From assembly GCF_000002425.4 (NCBI RefSeq), contig NC_037256.1, positions 9,722,291 to 9,786,290 of the forward strand: a DNA stretch of 64,000 nucleotides. Reading direction: 5' to 3'. The notes beneath the pieces are model-generated. The model saw only the letters and a list, made by a program, of their open reading frames with translations. It was not told the DNA's origin and searched no databases. A program made the translations under genes and the position numbers. Positions 11,285 to 19,658 of this stretch are shown here, one piece after another. Numbering within the stretch: position 1 is the stretch's first letter; every line of letters starts with the position of its first letter. The DNA is from Physcomitrium patens (Eukaryota > Streptophyta > Bryopsida > Funariales > Funariaceae).

Positions 11285-11470
11285 GAGGAATACGAGGTTG
11301 AATATGTGCTGGATTCTCGGCGAAGGTGGGGCAAGTTGGAGTATCTTGTTCATTGGTGCGGCTACGACATTAATGAGTGAACGTGGGAGCCAGCTAAAAA
11401 TCTCACCAATGTGCCACAAAAAGTATAGGAGTTTCATCAACAACATCCTCATAAACCTAAGCCGATTTGA
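11285..11470 (+). pseudogene. Element B chromodomain
   Basis: The frame reads EEYEVEYVLDSRRRWGKLEY then VHWCGYDINE, a stop (TGA for the Arg codon of ERTWEP), TWEPAKNLTNVPQKV, a second stop (TAG), and ends QHPHKPKPI. This is a chromodomain with the three aromatic cage positions (Y, W, Y) present. It is the C-terminus of the pol polyprotein. Both stops are single-base changes relative to element D. Confidence 0.88.
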
Positions 11471-11607
11471 CAATAGCTTCTTTCTGAAGCTTGCTCACCC
11501 AAGAATATAAGAAAAGGGGAGAGCACCACCAAAATTCGTAGTTGATGTAGTTATTTTCTTCAAGATAAAATAGAATTTTTTCAGTAGTCATAGTTTGGTC
11601 TTTTGAT

Positions 11608-11961
11608 ATGGATAGCCAAGAGATAGATACTATGCCAGTCAGATTATCTCAACTGACTAGTTCACGAAGGGGACCCCGAGATGAAGAACTGCCTACACCA
11701 CGACTACGACAAAGGATACCGGATAACCGATCACTGGTGATTGTATTTGAGTCCGAGCCTGCTTACGATGGTCAGATAGAAGGCATGTTTACATGACAAT
11801 TTCACAATGAGGACACGGAAGTTCATGCTTGGTCAGAAGTTGAAAGAGTGGGCCACTACCATTGGCTTCAAGGGTGGATGAACCACTTGCCTCGTGAACA
11901 ACAGTTGGAGTTCATAGCAGACGTTATGCGACAGATCTTCATTTTCTTGCGTTGGTATTGA
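11608..11961 (+). pseudogene. Element B ORF3: accessory protein of unknown function (one nonsense codon)
   Basis: The frame runs 117 codons from ATG 11608 to TGA 11959-11961, with one TGA at 11794-11796 where D has Arg. It begins MDSQEIDTMPVRLSQLTSS, has NRSLVIVFESEPAYDG in the middle, and ends VGHYHWLQGWMNHLPREQQ then a short hydrophobic tail FIFLRWY. It starts 137 bp after the chromodomain stop and ends about 40 bp before the polypurine tract. Apart from the one stop it has kept its length exactly with respect to D, which suggests selection while the family was active. Its function is unknown. Confidence 0.75.
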
Positions 11962-12011
11962 TTAACAACAATATTACCTCTTAGAGACCTCGAAGCTAAA
12001 GGAGGGGGTGA

Positions 12012-12406
12012 TGTTAGGGATATAATCCTTAGAACCTTTTAGAGACAAGTTTTTAGAACCTTCTAGAAGCTTTTTAATTGATAGAAGATAGGAACATAGT
12101 TCTTAGAACCTTCTAGAGATAAGTTTCTAGAACCTTCTAGAGATAAGTTTCTAGAACCTTCTAGAAGCAAGTCTCTGGAACCTTTTAGAAGCTTCTTAGT
12201 TGGTAGAAGTTGCTTGAGAAGCTTCATATATAGGAGTATATATTGGAATCGAGGTTGAAGAGTTCTTCAGTCTCGACAACACATCTCTTGGAGCTCTAGC
12301 TCACCTCTTTGGTGTTGTTCTTGTATTCATCTAGTTAATCTAGTTCTTGCCAGTTCTTCTTGAACTTCTTGTTAGATCTCGAGTCTCTATTTCTGTGTCC
12401 GTGATA
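12012..12406 (+). repeat. Element B 3' LTR with heat-shock-element array
   Basis: A 395-bp LTR, TGTTAGGG...CCGTGATA, matching the D LTRs. It follows the polypurine run at about 12000-12009. The U3 part (12012-12225) is dominated by repeats of TTCTAGAACCTTCTAGAA. A TATA box (CATATATAGG) is at 12225-12234. The start of U3 is partly duplicated internally. Sequence after 12406 belongs to a different element (E), so B may have inserted into E's LTR. Confidence 0.88.
12056..12225 (+). promoter_or_regulatory. Array of heat-shock elements upstream of the LTR TATA box
   Basis: Heat-shock factors bind at least three inverted GAA units spaced every 5 bp (nGAAnnTTCnnGAAn). Seen here: GAAccTTCtaGAA at 12056-12068, TTCtaGAAccTTC at 12125-12137, TTCtaGAAccTTCtaGAA at 12149-12166 (four perfect units), GAAccTTTtaGAAgcTTC at 12178-12195 and GAAgcTTC at 12218-12225. 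The last ends at the TATA box. D LTRs carry the same arrays. This layout is that of a heat-inducible promoter, as in the copia element ONSEN; activity is inferred. Confidence 0.75.
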
Positions 12407-12482
12407 TGAGATTATCTTTCTTTGGAATTTATGTCCTTGATAGTTTGATAAGAGTGCTAACATATTGTTTTTGTCTTATTCT

Positions 12483-12643
12483 AGAAGTGAGTGGATTATC
12501 CACTTCTATTATTGTGTTTGGAAGGTTGCGAACTATCCACCTTTAAACAAAAAATCTTATTTTCTAACATTGATCTTTTCCTTAAAGAGAGTGTATTACC
12601 CATCTTTGTTAAATTTATTTTTAGAGGTTGCAGATTACCCTCT
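12483..12643 (+). other. Element E leader: four hairpins in two pairs
   Basis: Hairpins at 12483-12507 (arms AGAAGTG/CACTTCT, loop with GTGGATTATC), about 12522-12543 (arms AAGGT/ACCTT, loop TGCGAACTATCC), 12584-12607 (arms AAAGA/TCTTT, loop with GTGTATTACCC) and 12623-12643 (arms AGAGG/CCTCT, loop with TGCAGATTACC). Members of a pair are about 38 bp apart and the pairs about 105 bp apart, so the module looks tandemly duplicated. The arms differ between hairpins while pairing is kept, which is a sign of a selected structure. Confidence 0.65.
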
Positions 12644-12677
12644 TTTTATTTAACTTTTGAATTCGTTTGAGTTGTCT

Positions 12678-13521
12678 ATGGAAGAAAAAATCATGGATGA
12701 TACACTTCGTGGAAGTGAAAATAGATTTGCAACTATTATAGATCTTCATAAACTTGTCAACACTCTTAGGACCGAAATTTCATGCATCATCAATATCAAC
12801 TATAGAAACACTATTCCTACTACTATGGAAGAAGTTCAGAGTCTATGCCAAAAAGTTGTGCAATTAAAGGAAACAAGTCAATTAGCCTCGCAACCAAATT
12901 CTGGGAGTTTTGCTTCTACAAGCTTGAGGGAGGCAAGGATTAATATGCCTGAAAAGTTTGACAGAACAAGATTAAGATTTCAAAGATTTTTACAACAAGT
13001 TAAACTCTACTTAAGGTTACATCTTTTCCAATACCCTGATGGATTTACTCAAGTTGGATTCATAGGCGTACTTCTATTTGGAAGTGCTCTCTCTTGGTAC
13101 GCACCTTTGATGAAAAATGATTCACGACTACTCTATGATTTGAACTCATTCTTGAAAGTGTTTATGGCTATATTTAGAGAAAGTGATGGAAAAAGGATAG
13201 CAAAGACCAAGCTTGTATCACTATGATAAGGATCATGTTTAGCCACCACGTATGCCGCTAAATTCCAAAGCCTTGCTTGTGATGTCGACTAGAATGATAA
13301 AGCCCTTATCAATCAATTTTACTATGGATTAAAGGATAATGTCAAAGATTTGTTATTGACAATGCCAAAAACATGTTCTTTAGAACAATTCATTGTTCAA
13401 GCTATTGCATGTGATAATTGTTTATTTGAAAAATGTAAAGAATAAAGATATGGCTGAAGAGAAATAAGTTAAGTCATCGCAACACCTTCTAAGTTTTTGG
13501 AAATATTTCCATCAAGGCTAG
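12678..13521 (+). pseudogene. Element E gag, 5' part
   Basis: It starts at ATG 12678 (MEEKIMDDTLRGSENRF). The first 182 codons are open up to two adjacent stops at 13224-13229. A retrotransposon gag domain is seen (MPEKFDRTRLRFQRFLQQV, GSALSWYAPLM), and after the stops the pattern continues (YAAKFQSLACDVD, FYYGLKDNVKDLLLTMPK, AIACDNCLFEK) with more nonsense codons. It is cut at 13521 by element D; the zinc-knuckle region resumes at 19659. Confidence 0.8.
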
Positions 13522-13918
13522 TATCACGGACACAGAATACAGACTTGATATCTACCAAGAAGTTCAAGAAGAACTGGCAAGAACTAGATTAATCAGATGA
13601 ATACAAGAACAATACCAGAGAGGTGAGCTAGAGCTCTAAGAGATGTGTTGTCAAGTCTCAAGAACTCTTCAGCCTCGATTCCAATATATACTCCTATTTA
13701 GGAAGCTTCTCAAGTAACTTCTACCAACTAGGAAGCTTCTAGAAGGTTCAAGAGACTTGCTTCTAGAAGGTTCTAGAAACTTATCTCTAGAAGGTTCTAA
13801 GGACTATGTCCCTAACATCTTCTACCAACTAAGAAGCTTCTAGAAGGTTCTAGAGACTTGCTTCTAGAAGGTTCTAGAAGCTTATCTCTAGAAGGTTCTA
13901 AGGACTATGTCCCTAATA
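13522..13918 (-). repeat. Element D 3' LTR
   Basis: A 397-bp LTR with heat-shock-element repeats (GAAGCTTCTAGAAGGTTC types) and a TATA-like run near 13685-13693. The outer end sits beside the polypurine tract (AAAGGAGGGGG on the minus strand, about 13921-13933). An inner copy of the LTR end motif TTAGGGACATAG lies near 13805-13816, so U3 holds an internal tandem duplication. Confidence 0.9.
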
Positions 13919-13968
13919 TCACCCCCTCCTTTAGCTTCGAGGTCTCTGAGAAGCAATGTTGTTGTCAA

Positions 13969-14322
13969 TCAGTACCAACGTAAGAAAACGAAGATCTGTC
14001 GCATAACGTCTGCTATGAACTCCAACTGTTGTTCACGAGGTAAGTGGTTCATCGGCCCTTGAAGCCAACGGTAGTGGCCCACTCCTTCAACTTCTGACCA
14101 AGCATGAACTTTCGTGTCTTCATTGTGAAATTGTCTTGCAAATATGCCTTCTGGTTGACCATCGTAAGCAGGCTCGGACTCAAATACAATCACCAGTGAT
14201 CGGTTACTCGGTATCCTCCATTGTCGTCGTAGTTCAAGTAGTTCTTCATCTTGGGGTCGCCTTCGTGAACTAGTTGGTTGAGATAATCTGACTGGCATAT
14301 TATCTATCTCTTGGCTATCCAT
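13969..14322 (-). CDS. Element D ORF3: intact accessory protein, function unknown
   Basis: This is a complete 117-residue frame from ATG 14322 to its stop, with no nonsense codon. It starts 131 bp after the chromodomain stop (14454) and ends about 35 bp before the polypurine tract. The protein begins MDSQEIDNMPVRLSQPTSS with an Arg-rich stretch near residues 20-35, then NRSLVIVFESEPAYDG near 38-54, an acidic middle, VGHYRWLQGPMNHL near 83-96, and ends FVFLRWY. No signal peptide or long membrane helix is visible, so an envelope role is unlikely. The A family carries a diverged 140-residue version in the same place. It has no family that I recognise. It would need its own start, readthrough or a subgenomic RNA to be made. 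Confidence 0.75.
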   Translation of the reverse strand: MDSQEIDNMPVRLSQPTSSRRRPQDEELLELRRQWRIPSNRSLVIVFESEPAYDGQPEGIFARQFHNEDTKVHAWSEVEGVGHYRWLQGPMNHLPREQQLEFIADVMRQIFVFLRWY

Positions 14323-14453
14323 ATCAAAAGACCAAACTATGGCTACTGAAAAAATTCTATTTTATCTTGGAGAAAATAACTACATCAACTACGAATTTTG
14401 GTGGTGCTCTCTCCATTTCTTATATTCTTGAGTGAGAAAGCTTCAGAAAGAAG

Positions 14454-17400
14454 CTATTGTCGAACCGGCTTAGGTTTATGAGGATGTTGTTGATGAAACT
14501 CCTGTATCTTTTGTGGCGCATTGGTAAGATTTTCAGCTGGCTCCCACGTTTGCTCATTAATGTCGTAGCCGCACCAATGAACAAGATATTCCAACTTGCC
14601 CCACCTTCATCGAGAATCCAGCACCTTTTCAATCTCGTATTCCTCGTGGTTCTCGATCTCAATACTAGGTGGCGGACATTGCATTCTTTCAGGAAAAGAT
14701 GACTCTCGATAAGGCTCCAACAAAGAAACATGAAAGACTGGATGTACCTTCACAGAAGCTGGTAATTCCAGACGGTACGCCACTGGATTGATTTACTTTT
14801 GGATGATAAATGGTCCCAATCTTCGATAGTCCAACTTATCACATGGTCGCTTGGTCTTGATATTCCGTCGAAGAAGCCATGTTTTATCTCCAATTTTGAA
14901 AGTAGGTGCTTGATTCCAAAATCTATCTGCAGACGCCTTGTAGGATTCTTGAGCGGATTGTAATTGAAGCTTCAACATATTTTGAAGCTTTGATAGTTGT
15001 TTCGTAAATCCTTCAGCTGCTGGATTATTATTTGTTGATGGACTCAATAAATCAAGCTTTGGATGATATCCATAGTTGGAAAAGAATGGTGTGTATTGAG
15101 TCGACGCATGGAGGGTGTTGTTATATGCAAACTCGACTAGCGGCAGATATGTGGTCCAATCGTCTTGCTGATAGTTGATGCTGCATTGTAAGTATTGTTC
15201 CAAGACTTGGTTCACCCGTTCCGTTTGACCATCAGTTTGAAGATGAAAAGCCGAAGAAAGCATGATATCCACCTTCAGTATCTCAAAGAGAGATCTCCAA
15301 AACTTTGATACGAACTGGGTTCCTCGATCTGATACGATATCATCTGGTAGTCCATGATATCGATACACATTATCAAGAAAGAGTCTTGCTGTGACTTCAC
15401 TGGACGATGTCTTCTTGCAAGGGACAAAGTGCGCCATTTTTGTAAGCCGATCTACTACGACAAAGATGCTCTCAAATGAGTTCGATGATGGCAGGTCCGT
15501 GATGAAGTCCATGGAAATTGAAGACCATGGTCGACGTGGAATTGGCAATGGTTGTAGGAGTCCATAAGGGCGATGTCGAGGATTCTTAGATCTTGAACAG
15601 ATGTCGCAGGAGAAGACCAAATCTTTCACATCCTTCCACATTTGGGGCCACCAAAAATCTCGAGAAATAAGCTCCAAGGTCTTATTGAATCCAAAATGTC
15701 CTGCAGCTGGAAAATCGTGGCGAGATTGAAGAACTCGGAGTCGTGCTGGTCCCTTTGGGATATATAATCGCTCTTCAAAATATAAAAGATCTCCCTCCAA
15801 CTTGAACTTATCGTCATTGACACGCTGCTTAATATCAATGGCTACTGAATCTTCAATGGTTACGGCACGTACCTGATTCAGGAAGTCAGCATCAATTGGC
15901 ATAATAGTAGCGCAAAGGTGAAATTGCTCTAGCTTCAACAATGTCGTACATTGTTGATCAAACGCTGCTTCTTCAGCCTTTGGTACAAGATACGATCTCC
16001 TTGATAAGGCATCAAATAGTCCTTGCTGCTTTCCAGGTCAATAAGTGATAACAAAATCGAACCTAGATAGCAACATACTCCATCGAGCTTGACGTCGATT
16101 TAGAACTCGAGTTGACATGAAATACTCCAAATTCTTGTGATCTGTGTATACGGTCACTAGATGTGCAGCTCCTTCAAGAAAGTGATGCCATTCTTGGAAA
16201 GAATCCACTATAGCAAGAAGTTCCTTATCGTGGATCTCATAATTGATTTCAGCAGCAGAGAACTTTCGAGAATAGAATGCAACCGGATGGAGCTTCTTGT
16301 CTTCTCCCATTTGTGAAAGTAGAGCTTCCAAAGCAAAATCCAAAGCATTAGTTTCTAAATAGAAGGCCTTAGTAAAGTCTGGATGTACCAAGATTGGAGC
16401 CGTAGTAAATGCGGTCTTCAGGTTTGAAACGCCTTCTTTGCTAGAGGTCTCCATTCTAGCTTATCCTTGCATGTCAAGCAAGTGAGAGGAGTAGCAACTT
16501 GAGAATAATTCTTGATAAAGATCCGATAGAAGTTGGCAGAACCAAGAAAGCATTATACGTCTCTAACCGTCTTCGGAACCTCCCAGGACACGATTGCTTC
16601 CACCTTCTTGGGGTCCATCTTCAAGCCTTCCGTAGTTGCAACGAATTCCAAAAACTCCATCTCCATTTAGTGAAATAAACACTTCTCCAACTTGGCATAT
16701 AGTCCTTGCTCGCGTAGTTTCTCTAATACCAAACAAACGTGTTTTTCATGCTCTTCCTCATTTTTGGAGAAGATCAAAATATCATCCAAATAGATGACAA
16801 CAAAATCGTCAAGGTACTCTCAAAAAATATCATTCATCATATGTTGAAAGACCGTTGGAGCATTGGTAAGACCAAAGGGCATGATATTATATTCAAAATG
16901 GCCATACCTTGTACGGAACGCTGTCTTCTATCCATCTCCTTCCTTGATTCGTACGAGGTTGTAAGGTCCCCTTAGATCAATTTTTGTAAAGATCTTTATA
17001 CGTCCGAGTTGTTCTAAGAGACCAGAAATCAAGGGTAACGGGTAACAATTCTTCTTTGTTACCTTGTTGAGGCCTCGATAGTCCACGCACATCCGCAACG
17101 AGCCATCTTTCTTCTTCACAAATAAGATGGGTGCTCCAGTTGACGATTTTGAATGATAGATGAAATTCTTGGCTAGATTCTCGTCGATGTACTTCCACAA
17201 CTCCGCCAACTCTATCTGCAATAGATTGTTGATTGGGCCAAAAGGCGGTTGTGCTCCTTCTTGTAAATCTATGGCGCAATCATATGGTCTATGTTTCGGT
17301 AGCATGTCGGCATTTTTCTTTTGAAATACGTCTTTAAAATCCTTATTTTGCTCTGGTATACTTGTTGTCGAGATCTTCTCCCCGGTAGTTGGAGCCGCAT

Positions 17401-17974
17401 AAATGACAAACGGTGTGCCTCCCTTAGACAATCTTATAAATGCTCTTGCTCCAATAAACAAGGATTTCTCTATTCGGGGTTTTCTACTAGGCTTGCTCTT
17501 GGGTAGTTTTGTGGAAAAGGTCATCTTCTGCAACTTCCAATCTATGGATGGGTTATGCTTTTTCAACCAGGAAAGACCAAGAATAACAGGATTTGATGGG
17601 ATTCTAATAATATTAAAAATAATATGACTACTATGGTCCTTAAACATCACTTCTATAGGTTTTGATTCATGGGTGACACTACCAGACAATAAAGGTCGTC
17701 CATCTATGACCTCAACGTGAACAGTTTGGGATTTTTGTACTAAAGGGATCTTATGATGCTTCGTAAATTCTTTGTCTGAGAAACAAGCAGATGCTCCTGA
17801 ATCTAATAATGCTAAGGTTCTCAGTTTTTGAGGGCCAATAAGCAAAGGGATTGTAAAACAAAGGGCAGGTTGAGCGGAAAGAAAGGAACCTGGTTGTTGT
17901 TGCGATATTTCACTGTCTAGCCGCACGGTTCCTATTGTGGCTGGGCATCCTTGTTTTCCTGAATAAACGCGCCC
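14454..17974 (-). pseudogene. Element D pol: protease, RT, RNase H, integrase, chromodomain
   Basis: The frame opens after a TAA at 17975-17977, overlaps the end of gag by 43 nt in the -1 frame, and continues as protease (LALLDSGASACFSD), then RT fingers ([20 protein letters not shown]). A TAG replaces Trp just below 16928. A one-base deletion near 16425 shifts the frame at the RT/RNase H junction. RNase H ([10 protein letters not shown]) and integrase follow: CDICSRSK, MDFITDLPSS, SDRGTQFVSKFW, TDGQTERVNQ. A stop at 14793-14795 and another in the chromodomain (near 14610) precede YLVHWCGYDINERTWEP. The product would replicate and integrate the element; this copy cannot make it whole. Confidence 0.92.
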
Positions 17975-18957
17975 TTAGTCTTGATAATACGTTGATTTTG
18001 CTTCTTGGGACAGTTTCGAACTTTGTGGCCTTCTTCACCGCAATACAAGCATAGACCTTCCTCCATACGCCGCTTTTTTTCTTCTAGAGTAAGAGATTTG
18101 ACAAGTACTGCATCAATTTGCATGTCTTCTACCTCTGAATGTGAATTCAAGCTGCTTGCCGACATAGTTGGGGTGTGACAAACCGTATGTTGTCTTGAAC
18201 GTTGGTCTTGGTGACGTTGGAATAGGCGGTTATCGCACTTCACAGCTTGACTAATAGCTTTGTTGAGCGTTTGCGGATTAGGAAGAGTTAACAGCAAATC
18301 CTTCACATCATCCCTTAAACCCCAATAGAATTGACTCATCAATGCTTCTTCATCCCAATTGATGTCGCATGCTAATTGCCTGAAGTCCGATGCGTAGACT
18401 AATGTAGAACGCATCCCTTGTCGTAGTGACCGGATCTTTGTTGTAGCCCATCGAACCTTGTCGTGTTTACCAAATGCTTCCGCAAATGCCTCCAAAAAGG
18501 TTTCAAAGTTATTTAATATGGACGATCGTTTTTCAAACAAAAGAGCAAACCATGATAGAGCTTGTCCTGTAAGTAAGGTTCCAACAAGCCCAACACGTGA
18601 CTCCTCCATTGGATAGCGTTCGGGCTGTAAAGCTGTTATTAACCTGATTTGGTTGACGAATCCTCGAAACTTGGAACGCGTACCATCGAACTTGTTCGGA
18701 AGGCTAACTCGGGGTTCCTTATGTTGTAGAACCAGTGGTGCTTGTCGAACCTGAGGTAAAGTTACTTCTCCAAGTGTAGAAGTTTGAGGCTCGTGCAACC
18801 TAGATTGTGCCATCGCAGATGCTCCATCATTATGAAGCCTTGCCACGACTCCTTCAATCTTTGCAGTTCTTTGCGATAACGTAGCGAGGGCATTCATAAT
18901 AGCATCTAACTTGGACTCCAAACTTTTCGTCATACTAATGTCTTGGCCTCCGACCAT
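17932..18957 (-). CDS. Element D gag polyprotein, intact
   Basis: The frame is 341 residues, open from ATG 18957 to TAG 17932-17934. An N-terminal region (MTKSLESKLDAIMNALATL, probably coiled) is followed by the retrotransposon gag domain around residues 90-245 (PNKFDGTRSKFRGFVNQI, GQALSWFALLFE, FRQLACDINWDEEALMSQF, AVKCDNRLF). A CCHC zinc knuckle, CLYCGEEGHKVRNC, lies near residues 303-316. It would form the capsid and bind genomic RNA. The pol frame overlaps the last 43 nt at -1, and GGAAAAC at 17953-17959 lies in the overlap, so pol could be made by frameshifting. The neighbouring A-family gags are broken; this one is not. Confidence 0.93.
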   Translation of the reverse strand: MVGGQDISMTKSLESKLDAIMNALATLSQRTAKIEGVVARLHNDGASAMAQSRLHEPQTSTLGEVTLPQVRQAPLVLQHKEPRVSLPNKFDGTRSKFRGFVNQIRLITALQPERYPMEESRVGLVGTLLTGQALSWFALLFEKRSSILNNFETFLEAFAEAFGKHDKVRWATTKIRSLRQGMRSTLVYASDFRQLACDINWDEEALMSQFYWGLRDDVKDLLLTLPNPQTLNKAISQAVKCDNRLFQRHQDQRSRQHTVCHTPTMSASSLNSHSEVEDMQIDAVLVKSLTLEEKKRRMEEGLCLYCGEEGHKVRNCPKKQNQRIIKTKGAFIQENKDAQPQ

Positions 18958-19001
18958 TCTAAGAAAAGGACAGAAATGACTCTACAAGAAGACAATATTG
19001 G

Positions 19002-19186
19002 TTTAGAGGAGGGTACTCCGCAAGCTCTAAAATGCCTTAAAAGCTTCAAGAAAAGGGGTAATCCACTCTCTCCAAGAAGAATAAGACTCCAATATTGTAA
19101 CAAAAGAAGTATCAGTTTAGAGGAGGGTAATCCGCAACCTCTAAAGTTCTAGTACACTTCCAAGCAGAGGGATAATCCACACTCTA
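19002..19186 (-). other. Element D leader: four hairpins in two pairs
   Basis: Hairpins at 19002-19031 and 19116-19145 have arms TTTAGAGG/CCTCTAAA (perfect 8 bp in the second) around TGCGGATTACCC in the element's sense. Between and after them, 19048-19075 and 19165-19186 carry the GTGGATTAYCCC-type loop. The order (two alternating hairpin types, repeated with a period near 115 bp) matches the E leader at 12483-12643. All lie between the primer-site candidate and gag. Confidence 0.68.
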
Positions 19187-19200
19187 ACAAAGAAGAAACT

Positions 19201-19210
19201 AGCTCTGATA
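19201..19210 (-). other. Candidate primer-binding site TATCAGAGCT (element D)
   Basis: TATCAGAGCT on the minus strand lies 27 nt inside the LTR boundary (19238). Element A has the same 10-mer at 23 nt, although the sequences between LTR and 10-mer differ. Confidence 0.4.
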
Positions 19211-19237
19211 TCTGAGGTGAGTGAAGTCTCGACAAAC

Positions 19238-19658
19238 TGTCACGAACACAGAATACAGACTTGATATCTACCAAGAAGTTCAAGAAGAACTGGCAAGAAT
19301 TAGATTAATCAGATGAATACAAGAACAACACTAGAGAGGTGAGCTAGAGCTCCAAGAGATGTGTTGTCAAGTCTCAAGAACTCTTCAGCCTCGATTCCAA
19401 TATATACTCCTATTTAGGAAGCTTCTCAAGTAACTTCTACCAACTAGGAAGCTTCTAGAAGGTTCCAGAGACTTGCTTCTAGAAGGTTCTAGAAACTTAT
19501 CTCTAGAAGGTTCTAAGGACTATGTCCCTAACATCTTCTACCAATTAAGAAGCTTCTAGAAGGTTCTAGCGACTTGCTTCTATGAGGTTCTAGAAGCTTG
19601 TCTTTAGAAGGTTCTAGAAACTTGTCTCTAGAAGGTTCTAAGGACGATGTCCCTAACA
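19238..19658 (-). repeat. Element D 5' LTR with heat-shock-element array
   Basis: A 421-bp LTR, TGTTAGGG...CGTGACA on the minus strand. Perfect four-unit heat-shock elements are visible at 19448-19465 (GAAgcTTCtaGAAggTTC) and 19477-19494 (TTCtaGAAggTTCtaGAA), and another at 19549-19566. A TATA-like run lies near 19402-19410, on the gag side of the array. An internal copy of the LTR end (CCCTAACA near 19527-19534) marks a U3 duplication shared with the other D LTR. Confidence 0.9.

Larger units (their letters stand above)
1..12406 (+). mobile_element. Element B: Ty3/gypsy chromovirus, 5' end outside the window, split by two insertions
   Basis: The element is read in three pieces: 1-1571 (RT, RNase H, N-terminal integrase), 9269-9959 (rest of integrase) and 11285-12406 (chromodomain, ORF3, 3' LTR). 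Element A interrupts it at 1571/9269 with a 5-bp target duplication, and a family-C LTR interrupts it at 9960-11284. Domain order and sequence match element D, so B and D belong to one family. The purine run AAAGGAGGGGG just before 12012 is the polypurine tract. gag, protease and the 5' LTR lie beyond the left edge. All coding parts carry stop codons, so this copy is dead. Confidence 0.9.
13522..19658 (-). mobile_element. Element D: nearly complete Ty3/gypsy chromovirus with accessory ORF3
   Basis: LTRs at 13522-13918 and 19238-19658 bracket leader, intact gag, pol, ORF3 and polypurine tract, all on the minus strand. The flanks GCTAG (13517-13521) and ACTAG (19659-19663) are a near-perfect 5-bp target duplication, and element E continues on both sides. 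gag and ORF3 are open from end to end. pol has a few stops and one single-base deletion. It is the best-preserved element in the window and the reference for the B/D family. Confidence 0.93.

Noticed and set aside
13969-14322. ORF3 as a retroviral envelope gene
   Set aside because: Position fits, but there is no signal peptide, fusion peptide, cysteine pattern or transmembrane anchor, and it is far too short.
14420-14731. 103-codon frame over the D chromodomain
   Set aside because: It is out of frame with the chromodomain (reads SWNILFIGAATTL where the true frame reads YLVHWCGYDINE); a shadow created by the stop in the real frame.
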